Shown: piece by piece, positions 1-7,727 of the stretch
Layout of the letters: the number at the start of each line of letters is the position of its first letter
Numbering within the stretch: position 1 is the stretch's first letter
NCBI GenBank assembly: GCA_013151915.1
Contig: JAADHJ010000017.1
Span: forward strand, 1-36,480
DNA length: 36,480 nt
Source of the DNA: Deltaproteobacteria bacterium
Lineage (GTDB): Bacteria > BMS3Abin14
Reading direction: 5' to 3'
Made by a program: the position numbers and the translations under genes
Notes under the pieces: model-generated
The model's database searches: none
What the model was told of the DNA's origin: nothing
The model's input: only the letters and a program-made list of their open reading frames with translations

Positions 1-64
1 TTAAAACTTTTCGGACTTCGCGTTTTTTCCCCACCGTACACATGCACTGGCGATAACCTGCCAC
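1..64 (-). CDS. Partial CDS running off the left edge, unknown product
   Basis: A GTG codon at 64 begins an open frame of 21 codons that reaches the window edge without a stop. The visible N-terminus starts MAGYRQCMCTVG and then becomes basic. The codon is preceded by a purine-rich ribosome binding site (GGAAGGGGGG) about seven bases upstream, and a good sigma-70 promoter lies about 90 bases further upstream on the same strand. An internal ATG at codon 8 is an alternative start. Too little is visible to name a family. Promoter, binding site and open frame together make a real gene likelier than not. Confidence 0.45.
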   Translation of the reverse strand, partial: MAGYRQCMCTVGKKREVRKVL

Positions 65-153
65 GATATCACCCCCCTTCCGGAATTCACGCAAACATTA
101 CTGTGTAAAATTTGAAACTGCCTTAACGATTGCCCATTTAAAAGATGTGCTTC

Positions 154-182
154 TTAATACCTATCTTAATTTAATTTGTCAA
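154..182 (-). promoter_or_regulatory. Sigma-70 promoter for the leftward partial gene
   Basis: On the minus strand a perfect -35 TTGACA (182-177) is followed by a 17-base AT-rich spacer and a -10 TATTAA (159-154). It points towards the partial gene starting at 64. It lies downstream of the EamA gene on the same strand, so it would start a separate transcript. Confidence 0.6.
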
Positions 183-316
183 GTACAAAGGGTGTGATAT
201 GCGCACATACAATACCAACATGACAGGGGAATCGTTTTTCCTTCTGTTTTCCCGCTATGACAGGTGGAATGCAGGAATTGGGCTGTACGGAGATAAAGTC
301 TTGACAGGGTTTGGTG

Positions 317-1219
317 TCAAACGAACTGTGGTCGATTTACCAGATAAATTCCCACCGCAACACATCCCAGTCCGAGCCATAGCTGCAGGGGCAGGGGATC
401 CCCCTGCAGAATCCCTCCAAGCAGGACGCCGAACAGGGGCGCCAGAAATATAAAGGCGGCCAGACGGCTCACCGGATAGGTGTGAATCATCCAGAACCAA
501 AGCAGGTAGCTGAAGAATGCGACGATGATGACCTGGTAAAGCAATGCTCCAATAACGGGGCCGGTGAAGATCACCGGTTTGCCGAGGTCAAGAATGAGCC
601 AGCCCAAGACCAGGACCGGTATTGAGAAGAACAGCTGGGCGAACAGGGTCTGGTAATGGTTGATGGGACGCCTCCCGGCTACCCGTTTGATATAAAGGGT
701 GGTTGCCGCCCAGAAAAGGGCCGCCGTTACTTCCATCAGGTCGCCGATCCAGTAATTTGGGGGAAGGTTCCCGGATCGAACTCCGAAAACCAGGACCACT
801 CCGACGAAGGCGGTGAGCAGCCCCGAAATTTTAACCGGTGTCAGGCGGTCCCCCTCGAGGAAAAAATGGGCTCCCAGAGCCGCCCAGATGGAATGAGTAT
901 AGAGGAAGATGATGGCCCTGGAAGCGATTGTGAACGCTGTTCCCCAATAGAGAAAAAGAAAATCGAAACCGAACAGGATGCCGATAATAACGCCGTATTT
1001 AAAGTCCGGACCTTTTAACCAAACCGACTTTCCCCTCGACGCGACGAGTCCCCACAGTAAGAGAGCCGCCGCCGCGGATCGGATGGTGGCGGCAACCATG
1101 GGCGGAATACCCTGGTTGCTGAACTTGATGCTGACCATGTTTCCGCCCCAGACAAGGCATACGAGTATGAGCAGTGCTGCCCCGCCGAGTGGGATGGAAC
1201 TTTTGGATCGTGATGGCAT
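317..1219 (-). CDS. DMT/EamA family transporter
   Basis: This 300-residue protein is almost entirely hydrophobic and can be read as ten membrane-spanning segments in two five-helix halves, the normal size and layout of EamA (DUF6) drug/metabolite exporters. The first half opens with LVCLVWGGNMVSIKF, matching the WG-containing first helix of the family. The second half (from about residue 155) repeats the pattern with LMEVTAALFWAATTLYIKR. Members export amino acids, metabolites or toxins across the inner membrane; the substrate cannot be read from sequence. The gene stands alone on the minus strand. The ATG at 1219 has only a weak GGA binding site upstream, so the start is reasonable but not proven. 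Confidence 0.88.
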   Translation of the reverse strand: MPSRSKSSIPLGGAALLILVCLVWGGNMVSIKFSNQGIPPMVAATIRSAAAALLLWGLVASRGKSVWLKGPDFKYGVIIGILFGFDFLFLYWGTAFTIASRAIIFLYTHSIWAALGAHFFLEGDRLTPVKISGLLTAFVGVVLVFGVRSGNLPPNYWIGDLMEVTAALFWAATTLYIKRVAGRRPINHYQTLFAQLFFSIPVLVLGWLILDLGKPVIFTGPVIGALLYQVIIVAFFSYLLWFWMIHTYPVSRLAAFIFLAPLFGVLLGGILQGDPLPLQLWLGLGCVAVGIYLVNRPQFV

Positions 1220-1498
1220 GTTTCCGTACCAGGGGACGTAGTTAAGTTGTTAAGTTGTTTGGAATTGCATGTTCAGGCGATCTCGATGGTATCCTCAGGG
1301 ATAATGAGAGGTCAACGATAACTTGACGATTCCACTACGTCCTCCAAGGACCCTGCAGAGCAGTGAATGTTGCGGCAAGATCCAGGCACATCGTCCAAAG
1401 GAAAAATGGGGAGAAGCGAAGGAAAACTCTACTTTCAGGTGCCGCTGTTTTAGGGGAGATTTACCCGTTGAAGAGGAAAGAGCAATCTCGGGGAAAAG
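1220..1498. other. Intergenic stretch between eamA and hsp20
   Basis: No convincing gene is present here; the short frames lack ribosome binding sites and recognisable content. The only local structure is a duplicated TAAGTTGT element just upstream of the EamA start (about 1239-1260). The hsp20 terminator follows immediately on the right. Confidence 0.5.
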
Positions 1499-1525
1499 AA
1501 AAGGCCGCCCCTTTGGCGGTCTTTT
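1499..1525 (-). terminator. Rho-independent terminator of hsp20
   Basis: The 11-base arms AAAAGGCCGCC (1499-1509) and GGCGGTCTTTT (1515-1525) pair with one G-U wobble around a five-base loop. Read on the minus strand, the hairpin is followed by a T-rich tail (CTTTTCTTTTCC). It sits just beyond the hsp20 stop codon, in the right place to end that transcript. Confidence 0.75.
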
Positions 1526-1555
1526 CCGGCTTGCGCTCAGATTGCAACAATTCGT

Positions 1556-2062
1556 TTACGTGATTTCGAGCTTGGTCTCCCAGGCCTTTTCCTCATCGGT
1601 CTTGGGAAGGGTGATGTACAGGACGCCATCAACAAATTTCGCCGCTGCTTTATCGCCCTTTATCCTGGAAGGAAGGGTCAGGGTTCGGGAGAATTTACCG
1701 TATTTCCGCTCCATGAAGTACCTGTTTTCTCCCTTTTCATCCTCCTTTCTTTCGCCCCTTATGGTAAGGGCGTCGTCCTTCAGTATTACCTCCAAATTCT
1801 TCCTGTCGATTCCGGGCAAGTCGACTTTGACCTGAATGTTTTCCGCCGTATCCACGAGGTCCACGGCGGGACTTAGATAGCCGCCGCCGATTCCGGTGCC
1901 CCCCCAAAAATAATCGGCCAAGAGCCGGATCATCTCATCCTGAATGCCGCCCCTGCCGAAACCCGGCCCCCAGAGCCGGTTCATCTCATTCTGAATGCCG
2001 CCCCCGCCGAAACCTGGTTCCCAGCGCACATTCTCTTCTCTTGCGAAAGGTGAAATTGCCAT
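1556..2062 (-). CDS. Hsp20/alpha-crystallin small heat shock protein
   Basis: The protein is an ATP-independent cytoplasmic chaperone that holds unfolding proteins in soluble complexes. Of 168 residues, about 65-160 form the alpha-crystallin domain. It starts at SPAVDLVDTAENIQVKVDLPG and ends with the family's GVLYITLPK strand. The variable N-terminal arm is glycine-rich and contains two near-identical 17-residue copies of a PGFGxGGIQxEMxRL motif, encoded by a 51-bp tandem duplication. The ATG at 2062 is preceded by a purine-rich GGAAAGAGGG binding site. A sigma-70-like promoter lies about 90 bases upstream and a terminator follows. No clear sigma-32 or CIRCE element was found. Confidence 0.93.
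   Translation of the reverse strand: MAISPFAREENVRWEPGFGGGGIQNEMNRLWGPGFGRGGIQDEMIRLLADYFWGGTGIGGGYLSPAVDLVDTAENIQVKVDLPGIDRKNLEVILKDDALTIRGERKEDEKGENRYFMERKYGKFSRTLTLPSRIKGDKAAAKFVDGVLYITLPKTDEEKAWETKLEIT
1922..2023. repeat. 51-bp tandem duplication inside hsp20
   Basis: Positions 1922-1972 and 1973-2023 are adjacent, in-frame copies of a 51-base unit with only a few substitutions. They encode two 17-residue copies of a Gly/Phe-rich segment in the N-terminal arm of the Hsp20 protein. The high identity suggests a recent slippage or unequal-exchange event. Confidence 0.85.
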
Positions 2063-2153
2063 TTTATTTGCCCTCTTTCCTGCTTCACCGGGATTCTTTC
2101 CCCACCCGGGTGAGGGGACAACAACCGTGGGCGCAATGCCTTCCTATAATTTA

Positions 2154-2181
2154 AATTTAGCTCCGGCCACGCCCTTGTCAA
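2154..2181 (-). promoter_or_regulatory. Predicted promoter of hsp20
   Basis: On the minus strand, TTGACA (2181-2176) is separated by 16 bases from TAAATT (2159-2154), with further AT-rich sequence after it. The leader between this site and the hsp20 start also carries a near-palindrome around CACCCGGGTG. That could be an operator or mRNA structure, but it is not recognised as a known heat-shock element. Confidence 0.5.
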
Positions 2182-2240
2182 GTGCATGGGTACCTGAAAA
2201 TTCGATTGTCAGCTACGAAATTTCAAGGTATATTTTCTTC

Positions 2241-3401
2241 ATGGTTAAGAGGACAAAGGAAATACATTCTCTCGAAAGCCTACTGACACGCCATCCGGTT
2301 GTGGCGATCATCGGGGCCCGGCAGGTTGGGAAAACCACCCTGGCGCATGAACTTGCGAGGAAATGGAAGGGGCCATCCGAGTATTTCGACCTGGAGAATC
2401 CCGAAGATCTGGCTCGTCTGCAGGAGCCCATGTTGGCTCTGAAAGATCTCAAAGGACTTGTTGTTCTCGACGAGGTCCAGCGTCTGCCGGAGCTGTTTCA
2501 GGTCCTCAGGGTGCTTTCGGATCGTCCGGAATACCCTGCGGTATTCCTGGTCCTCGGGAGCGCGTCGCCGTCGCTGCTCAGACAGAGTTCCGAAACCCTG
2601 GCCGGTCGCATCTATTACCACGATCTTGGCGGGTTTTCAGCGGAAGAGGTCGGAAGCGGGATGATGTCCAGGTTATGGCTCCGCGGCGGCTTCCCACGTT
2701 CTTTCCTGGCGAGTTCCGACGAAGAAAGTTTTGAATGGAGGAGGGGATTCGTCCGGACTTTTCTCGAAAGGGACCTTCCTCAACTTGGCATTACGATCGC
2801 CTCGACGACAATGCAGCGTTTCTGGAATATGCTGGCCCATTATCACGGTCAAACATGGAACGCTTCCGAGTTATCCAGGTCATTCGGCGTGTCTGATAAA
2901 ACGGTCATGAACTATCTCGATCTATTGACTTCCACACTGGTCGTGCGCCAGCTCAAACCATGGTTTGCCAATATTTCAAAGCGCCAGGTGAAATCCCCGA
3001 AAGTTTTTATTGCGGATTCCGGCTTGCTGCACACTCTCCTGAATCTGAGGACCCAGGCGGATCTGGAAGGACATCCCAAAGTCGGCGCGTCCTGGGAAGG
3101 TTTTGTCATGGAGGAGGTCACCCGACGCCTGGGAGCCGAACGCGAGGAAATATTTTTCTGGGCGACCCATTCAGGCGCCGAGCTGGATCTCCTGGTCGTC
3201 AGGGGGAATGATCGATCGGGCTTCGAGATCAAGCGGACATCTTCGCCCCGAATGACCCCTTCCATGAGGTCGGCATTTGATGATCTGAATCTTTCGCGGC
3301 TGTATCTTATACACGCCGGGGAGAAAAGCTTTCCCCTGGGCGAAAACGTTCACGCTGTGGCGTTTTCCCGGATTTTTCAGGATCTCGAACCGCTGCACTG
3401 A
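2241..3401 (+). CDS. AAA ATPase with DUF4143 domain
   Basis: This is a COG1373-type ATPase: an N-terminal AAA domain plus a C-terminal DUF4143 domain resembling a restriction-endonuclease fold. The Walker A motif GARQVGKTT lies near residues 25-33 and Walker B (GLVVLDEVQ) near 76-84. The C-terminal part has the usual DSGLLHTLLNLR and AELDLLVV segments. Length from the ATG at 2241 is 386 residues, normal for the family. The frame stays open upstream to 1995, but that extension overlaps hsp20 and lacks family similarity, so the internal ATG is preferred. Physiological roles in this family are poorly known; members are often scattered, horizontally moved genes. An IS scar follows directly. Confidence 0.88.
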   Translation: MVKRTKEIHSLESLLTRHPVVAIIGARQVGKTTLAHELARKWKGPSEYFDLENPEDLARLQEPMLALKDLKGLVVLDEVQRLPELFQVLRVLSDRPEYPAVFLVLGSASPSLLRQSSETLAGRIYYHDLGGFSAEEVGSGMMSRLWLRGGFPRSFLASSDEESFEWRRGFVRTFLERDLPQLGITIASTTMQRFWNMLAHYHGQTWNASELSRSFGVSDKTVMNYLDLLTSTLVVRQLKPWFANISKRQVKSPKVFIADSGLLHTLLNLRTQADLEGHPKVGASWEGFVMEEVTRRLGAEREEIFFWATHSGAELDLLVVRGNDRSGFEIKRTSSPRMTPSMRSAFDDLNLSRLYLIHAGEKSFPLGENVHAVAFSRIFQDLEPLH

Positions 3402-3502
3402 TCTTTGGTGCCGCCCCTCGACACGTTCCGCTTGCTTCCCTCGGCAGGCTCGGGATCCCCCTGCGCCCATGGAATCTATCGGGGCTACGGGGGACAGGCT
3501 TC

Positions 3503-3568
3503 ATCCCTTCGACCCTTCGATCAAACTCAGGGTGGTGAGCATGGTCGAACCACAGGCTCAGGGCAGGT
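3503..3568. repeat. REP-like dispersed palindromic repeat
   Basis: This segment contains CCCTTCGA, CTCAGGGTGGTGAGC, ATGGTCGAACCAC and CTCAGGGC blocks. Their imperfect inverted arrangement is a form I know from many environmental proteobacterial genomes as a dispersed intergenic repeat. A related G/C-rich stretch with CTCGACA and CTCGGGA lies at about 3417-3455. I see no coding potential in 3402-3636. Confidence 0.45.
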
Positions 3569-3636
3569 GTCAATGCCAACTTAGATTTCCCCTTTTTTGC
3601 CAACTCGCAGATTCAAGTCCGAAATGCATAATTGCC

Positions 3637-3831
3637 TTCAGGAAGAAGATCTACCGGACTATCGAGGAACTCCAGCAAGATCTGGATGTCTGGATGTATC
3701 GCTACAACAACCGGCGGACACATCAGGGCAAACGGTGTCAGGGACGCACACCCATGGCGATGTTCAAAGAGAACCTTCCCATGGCTCAGGAGAAGATGAT
3801 AAACAGGGAGGAAGTGGCCTCCGTGGCTTAA
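3637..3831 (+). pseudogene. IS481-family transposase, C-terminal remnant
   Basis: About 64 codons survive, starting at FRKKIYRTIEELQQDLD and including YNNRRTHQGKRCQGRTP, the C-terminal end of the IS481/IS3-like DDE integrase core. The rest of the roughly 300-residue transposase, including the first two catalytic acidic residues, is missing. The open frame continues upstream to 3469, but that part is REP-like sequence joined to the remnant by a deletion or insertion. It cannot be functional. Confidence 0.85.
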
Positions 3832-3863
3832 GTAAAACACCGACTCCTCAGAAGGGTCGCCGG

Positions 3864-3889
3864 TGTCAGATCGGGTCTTAACTACTACA
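3864..3889. mobile_element. Probable right end of the IS481-family remnant
   Basis: The sequence TGTCAGATCGGGTCTTA follows the transposase remnant by about 30 bases and resembles the terminal inverted repeats of IS481 elements (TGTCAGAT...). No matching left end is visible, consistent with a 5'-deleted copy. Confidence 0.55.
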
Positions 3890-3938
3890 ATTCAATAACA
3901 CGATTTTAGAATTGTTTTGAGGGGGAAGGGGGTGTGCT

Positions 3939-4655
3939 GTGTACATAGGTCATTTAGCTGTGGCTTTTGCGGCGAAAAGGGTTGCCCCAAAAACATCCTT
4001 GGGAACGCTTATTGCCGCGTCCCAGATGGTAGACCTCATCTGGCCGATTCTGGTGTTGACCGGGCTTGAAGTGGTTGTCATAGACCCCGGAAACACAGTT
4101 GTAACCCCCCTTTATTTCAAGAAATATCCTTACTCCCACAGCCTTGTTGCGGTGGTCGGATGGGCTTCACTGTTTGCCTTGGCCTACTGGATTTTTACAC
4201 GTTACCGGCCGGGTGCGGTTATAGTATGGGTTGTTGTGATGAGCCACTGGGTCCTGGACGTGATATCTCACCGGCCCGATCTTCCGCTCTATCCCGGCGG
4301 AGAAAAACTGTTGGGTTTCGGGCTCTGGAATTCCCTTATGGCCACATTGCTCCTGGAGGGGGGGATGTTCGTTGCAGGTGTGGTGATCTATATGAAGGCA
4401 ACATCGGCCCGGGACCGGACGGGGAAGTTTGCCTTATGGGCATTAATCATTTTTCTCATTATGACCTATTTCGTAAACGTCTTCGGTCCACCCCCACCAC
4501 AGGGCAGTGAGCGGGTTGTGATTTTGACCAGTCTTTTGCTCTGGATACTCCTTCCATGGGGATACTGGATCGATCGGCACGGGCGGGCGAAGGCGCAAAA
4601 GGCTACACTAAATGCATATAACCCTTTGATCGTATTGGAGCAAGAAGAGGATTAA
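3939..4655 (+). CDS. YdjM-like membrane protein (putative membrane-bound hydrolase)
   Basis: This 238-residue protein has several hydrophobic helices and the polar signatures of the YdjM/'LexA-binding, inner membrane-associated putative hydrolase' group. These are an N-terminal GHLAVAFAAKR, a DLIWP motif, YSHSLV, and SHWVLDVISHRPD, whose His and Asp residues could bind a metal. The enzymatic role is a family-level prediction only. The best start is the GTG at 3939, preceded by a strong purine run (GGGGGAAGGGGG). It follows the IS remnant with no sign of co-transcription. Neighbours give no functional clue. Confidence 0.8.
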   Translation: MYIGHLAVAFAAKRVAPKTSLGTLIAASQMVDLIWPILVLTGLEVVVIDPGNTVVTPLYFKKYPYSHSLVAVVGWASLFALAYWIFTRYRPGAVIVWVVVMSHWVLDVISHRPDLPLYPGGEKLLGFGLWNSLMATLLLEGGMFVAGVVIYMKATSARDRTGKFALWALIIFLIMTYFVNVFGPPPPQGSERVVILTSLLLWILLPWGYWIDRHGRAKAQKATLNAYNPLIVLEQEED

Positions 4656-4788
4656 AACCGCCGACCTGCTGATTGGTTATTAGTGGGTACAGTAATATGT
4701 TTTGCTTACATTCCTGACTTCTTTTCGAATCCTGATCCCCACATAAAACCTGAACTAGCTTTCGTGGGAGAAAGGTCATTGGTATATT

Positions 4789-5823
4789 TCAGGTATCATC
4801 TGGCCGATTAGCCGGCGAACTCTCCGGATTGTCGTACCAGCTGAAATAGATTTCAGTTCCATCTCGGCCTGACTGCACCAGGTCTTTCTTTTTCTTGCTG
4901 CTCAGGTCGAAATCAGTTGTACGTACACCAAGGGTATCTATATAGATGGTTCGCTGCCAGTCATCGCTGTGGATGTGTTGACCATCCTGGGCGTTCATCA
5001 CTGTATCCATCAGGGCGTAGAGGTAATCGAAGAAGTCATCTACCTGGTGGTGAGGTGGCTCGGCTTGATCACGAAATACGGCGATCTCCTTAGCTGTATC
5101 CAGACGAAACCCCAGGGTTTCCTGGTTGAATACGTATTGACTGATATCTTTACCTGCCTTTTTCAGTTTCTTGTTGTGGCCTTTATAGTAGGGAGGTTCG
5201 GAAGAGTGTTTGTCTATATACTTCTTCCTGTCGAATAGTTTTATAGGATAGTTGTCCAGCAAGCCGCCATCAACGTAAACATCATCCCGAGGGCTTCTTT
5301 TCGCAGCGAAGAAGAGCGGGATAGACATTGAGATGCGTATCGCGTCGGCCACACACATACGGGGTGTGTGTTTAAAAGAAAAAACTTCCGCGAAACGTGT
5401 GGAGAGATTGGTCCCCACAAAGAACATGTCCAGGAAGCCCTTTTCCTCTTTCTGTTTATTAATATCCTTGAAAGTAGCTTCAGAATTACCAACCTTCGCC
5501 TCAATGATATCACCGATCCACTTGCGAAAATAATCACCCTTGTACCAGCCAAACCTGTTAATGAGACGGTCCATATCTCTCAATACGCCCCAGGAGTCAT
5601 CCATGAACTTCTTGAAATCGAGACTCTTTAGGATTTGCTCAACTTCATCAAGGGTGTAATTCAGCCCCAATAGAACAGCATTTATGGCTCCAGCCGATGT
5701 ACCACCAACTCTGCTGATGTTTTTCAGGACACCTTTTTCTTCTAAAGCCTGCAGGGCTCCCACATACGCGACCCCCTTGACTCCGCCCCCTTCAAAGACC
5801 AGATTTCTGAAATGGTAACTCAT
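4789..5823 (-). CDS. Patatin-like phospholipase
   Basis: The protein is a serine hydrolase of the patatin family, expected to release fatty acids from phospholipids or other acyl lipids. The 344 residues show the complete motif set: glycine-rich oxyanion loop GGGVKG at 12-17, nucleophile elbow GTSAG at 41-45 (Ser43), and the catalytic-dyad aspartate in DGG at 185-187. There is no signal peptide or membrane segment, so it is probably cytosolic or secreted by an accessory system. The C-terminal third is polar and ends in a Pro/Asp-rich tail. It stands alone on the minus strand. The ATG at 5823 has a GGAGGAAAAAG binding site. Confidence 0.92.
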   Translation of the reverse strand: MSYHFRNLVFEGGGVKGVAYVGALQALEEKGVLKNISRVGGTSAGAINAVLLGLNYTLDEVEQILKSLDFKKFMDDSWGVLRDMDRLINRFGWYKGDYFRKWIGDIIEAKVGNSEATFKDINKQKEEKGFLDMFFVGTNLSTRFAEVFSFKHTPRMCVADAIRISMSIPLFFAAKRSPRDDVYVDGGLLDNYPIKLFDRKKYIDKHSSEPPYYKGHNKKLKKAGKDISQYVFNQETLGFRLDTAKEIAVFRDQAEPPHHQVDDFFDYLYALMDTVMNAQDGQHIHSDDWQRTIYIDTLGVRTTDFDLSSKKKKDLVQSGRDGTEIYFSWYDNPESSPANRPDDT

Positions 5824-6083
5824 CTTTTTCCTCCTCCCCCCAATAACCTCATTGCTGCCTTACTTACTCTCTGGAATAATGGCCTGCAAAGTGAACAAGG
5901 CCTATACCCTCTTGATCGAGAAACGATCCGTTCAAGATCTTCTTGTGTGTACTAGTGAGCTAAGGAGGTCAGGACGTAAATTGTATATTTTTTAATTATA
6001 TCACAATCCACCGGGTCATTGCCCACATGCCCGGTTTCACTGGGTTTAAGGTAGTCGATATAGTATTATAAAGACAATTCTTT
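5824..6083. other. Divergent intergenic region between patatin and methyltransferase genes
   Basis: No gene is supported here. The stretch becomes strongly AT-rich from about 5980 onwards, with T- and A-runs, and ends in the methyltransferase promoter. The composition fits divergent promoters for the two flanking genes. Confidence 0.5.
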
Positions 6084-6113
6084 TTGAAAAACACTCGAGA
6101 AAAACGAGATAAT
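6084..6113 (+). promoter_or_regulatory. Sigma-70 promoter of the methyltransferase gene
   Basis: A -35 TTGAAA (6084-6089) is separated by 18 bases from a -10 GATAAT (6108-6113). The start codon follows about 30 bases downstream, giving a short leader. Confidence 0.6.
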
Positions 6114-6143
6114 TTAAAAACTGTAGAATAACTTGTTAGGGCT

Positions 6144-6833
6144 ATGATTATGAGACAGGATCTAAATAAAGTAGAAAACCAATACGATTCGATAGCAAAA
6201 GAATGGGCGAAAGCATTCTCTGGTGAACACGAAAAGAAACCGAAAGACCAAGAAATACTCCACAGATTCTCGCAAGAGATCGGGGACAAAAGGCCGGTCT
6301 GGGATTTCGGCTGTGGTCCTGGTAATACCACAAAATACCTGAAAAACCTTGGTATCGAAATCTCAGGGCTGGATCTGTCGGGAAAAATACTGGAAGAGGC
6401 AAGAATAATTCACCCGGAGATACACTTCCGAAAGGGAAATATTCTTAGGCTCGAATTTGAAAACGACTCAATAGCCGGTGTTGTAGCTTTCTACGCTATA
6501 GTTCACTTTACACAAGAACAAGTAGGGATAGCATTCCGTGAAATATATCGTGTGTTGCAGCCGGGTGGAATGTTCCTTTTCACGTACCACATTGGTGAGG
6601 GGACAATTCACTTAGACGAGTTTCTCGGCAAGAAAGTCGATATAGATTTCATGTTCTTCACTACGGATTTCATTTTCAGTTGTCTAAAGGACCGTGGATT
6701 TGAAGAGATAGAGATAATCGAGAGAGAACCATATCCCGGGGTGGAGTACGAAAGCCGAAGGGCTTATGTGTTTGCGACAAAGCCAGCCGTGCGAAAATCG
6801 CGAAGTTTAAAATCAGGATCTTTTGGTTTTTAG
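6144..6833 (+). CDS. Class I SAM-dependent methyltransferase
   Basis: The 229-residue protein has the Methyltransf_11/25 Rossmann layout. Motif I VWDFGCGPGNTTKYL is near residues 52-66, the acidic motif II ISGLDLSGKILEEA follows at about 73-86, and the post-motif region (YRVLQPGGMFLFTYH) is near 134-148. It transfers a methyl group from S-adenosylmethionine; the acceptor cannot be predicted. The start may be the ATG at 6144 or the in-frame ATG at 6150. Base composition here is more AT-rich than in the large operons to the right, as is that of the next gene, suggesting a separate origin. It appears monocistronic. Confidence 0.88.
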   Translation: MIMRQDLNKVENQYDSIAKEWAKAFSGEHEKKPKDQEILHRFSQEIGDKRPVWDFGCGPGNTTKYLKNLGIEISGLDLSGKILEEARIIHPEIHFRKGNILRLEFENDSIAGVVAFYAIVHFTQEQVGIAFREIYRVLQPGGMFLFTYHIGEGTIHLDEFLGKKVDIDFMFFTTDFIFSCLKDRGFEEIEIIEREPYPGVEYESRRAYVFATKPAVRKSRSLKSGSFGF

Positions 6834-6910
6834 GTCTCCTCTGCAAACCCTCTTTTAAAACCCTGTGGAGCAGCCTGCGAGGGGCTGTACTGTGGTAAAT
6901 TAGCTTTTGA

Positions 6911-6952
6911 CCTTCGGGATTGCTTCACTCAGTGGTCGGTTTGCAATGACAG
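6911..6952. repeat. REP-like intergenic sequence
   Basis: The stretch contains CTTCGGGATTGCTTC and, after a short spacer, GTTTGCAATGACAG, with ATTGC/GCAAT arms. It resembles common intergenic repeats with the pattern GGGATTGCTTC...GCAATGACA. It lies between the convergent methyltransferase and AlkD-like genes. Confidence 0.35.
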
Positions 6953-6972
6953 CAAAATAATAAAGGTACCCA

Positions 6973-7605
6973 TTAGCCGGATAAACCTGAATTTAAAAAT
7001 TTACCTGCAAGTTTATAAGTCTGTTCAATTCCTTTATTGGAAATATTCCAAGACTCAAGCTCGGCTCTAATCAAATCCTTGTGTTTTTTGCTGATATCTC
7101 GTAGAGCATTCCCAACGGATTTCCTAACGTACTCACTTTCATCATCCTTTAACCGGCTTAATAGTCTTACAGCAATCTCAGGATTATCCTTAAAATACTC
7201 TCTACCTGTCCATATCCTTAATCCTTCGGTTACGGCTCTTCTAACGTTGGGATTTCTATCTTTTAACCATTCTTCTATTATGGGCAAAGCATTTTTATAG
7301 CCAATATCTGAGCAGTACTTATCAAATGATTTTGCCAGAATTTCCTGCACCCGCCAATTCTTATCTCTGCTCACATTTTTCTTTAAAAAACTTAAAGACT
7401 CTTTTGATCTTGATGCAATTAACCCGAAAATAAAGGTCGCCAGCATTCTCGCTTGATAAGCACTGGAAGAAAATAGTTTATTTGAAAGGTCTATACAGTT
7501 CTTAATGGGATTATTTGCTGCAATTTTTTCGGCCTCTTTTTGTATGTCTTTAAATCCGTGCTCTGTTTTTTGCACTCTTCGAGTTAATTCCTCTATTGAT
7601 TTCAT
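6973..7605 (-). CDS. DNA alkylation repair (AlkD-like) HEAT-repeat protein
   Basis: The 210-residue all-helical protein is built from HEAT-like repeats. Its central motifs (NWRVQEILAKSFDKYC; NPNVRRAVTEGLRIW; ESEYVRKSVGNALRDISK) match the AlkC/AlkD DNA alkylation repair superfamily, whose members hold damaged DNA in a basic groove and excise N3/N7-alkylated purines. The catalytic Asp/Trp set of true AlkD enzymes cannot be confirmed by eye, so it could be a non-catalytic HEAT protein. The gene is AT-rich compared with the GC-richer regulator downstream, hinting at a different origin. The start at 7605 is the ATG beginning MKSIEELTRRVQK. Confidence 0.75.
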   Translation of the reverse strand: MKSIEELTRRVQKTEHGFKDIQKEAEKIAANNPIKNCIDLSNKLFSSSAYQARMLATFIFGLIASRSKESLSFLKKNVSRDKNWRVQEILAKSFDKYCSDIGYKNALPIIEEWLKDRNPNVRRAVTEGLRIWTGREYFKDNPEIAVRLLSRLKDDESEYVRKSVGNALRDISKKHKDLIRAELESWNISNKGIEQTYKLAGKFLNSGLSG

Positions 7606-7727
7606 CTTATTTTGTTTATGCCTCGGTTTTCTTTGAATGTTATCAAAATTACTCCTTAACTGATGATAAACTTTCCAGCTATCAGAGGTTTCGAAGGGCC
7701 TTGTTCATCCTGTGCCGGTAAAAGGGA

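Noticed and set aside
1995-2240. N-terminal extension of the DUF4143 ATPase
   Set aside because: It overlaps the start of hsp20 and its promoter region and shows no similarity to the family. The ATG at 2241 gives normal length.
3469-3831. Complete small gene of 120 codons
   Set aside because: The first 56 codons translate REP-like intergenic DNA; only the last 64 match an IS481 transposase end. It is a fused pseudogene frame.
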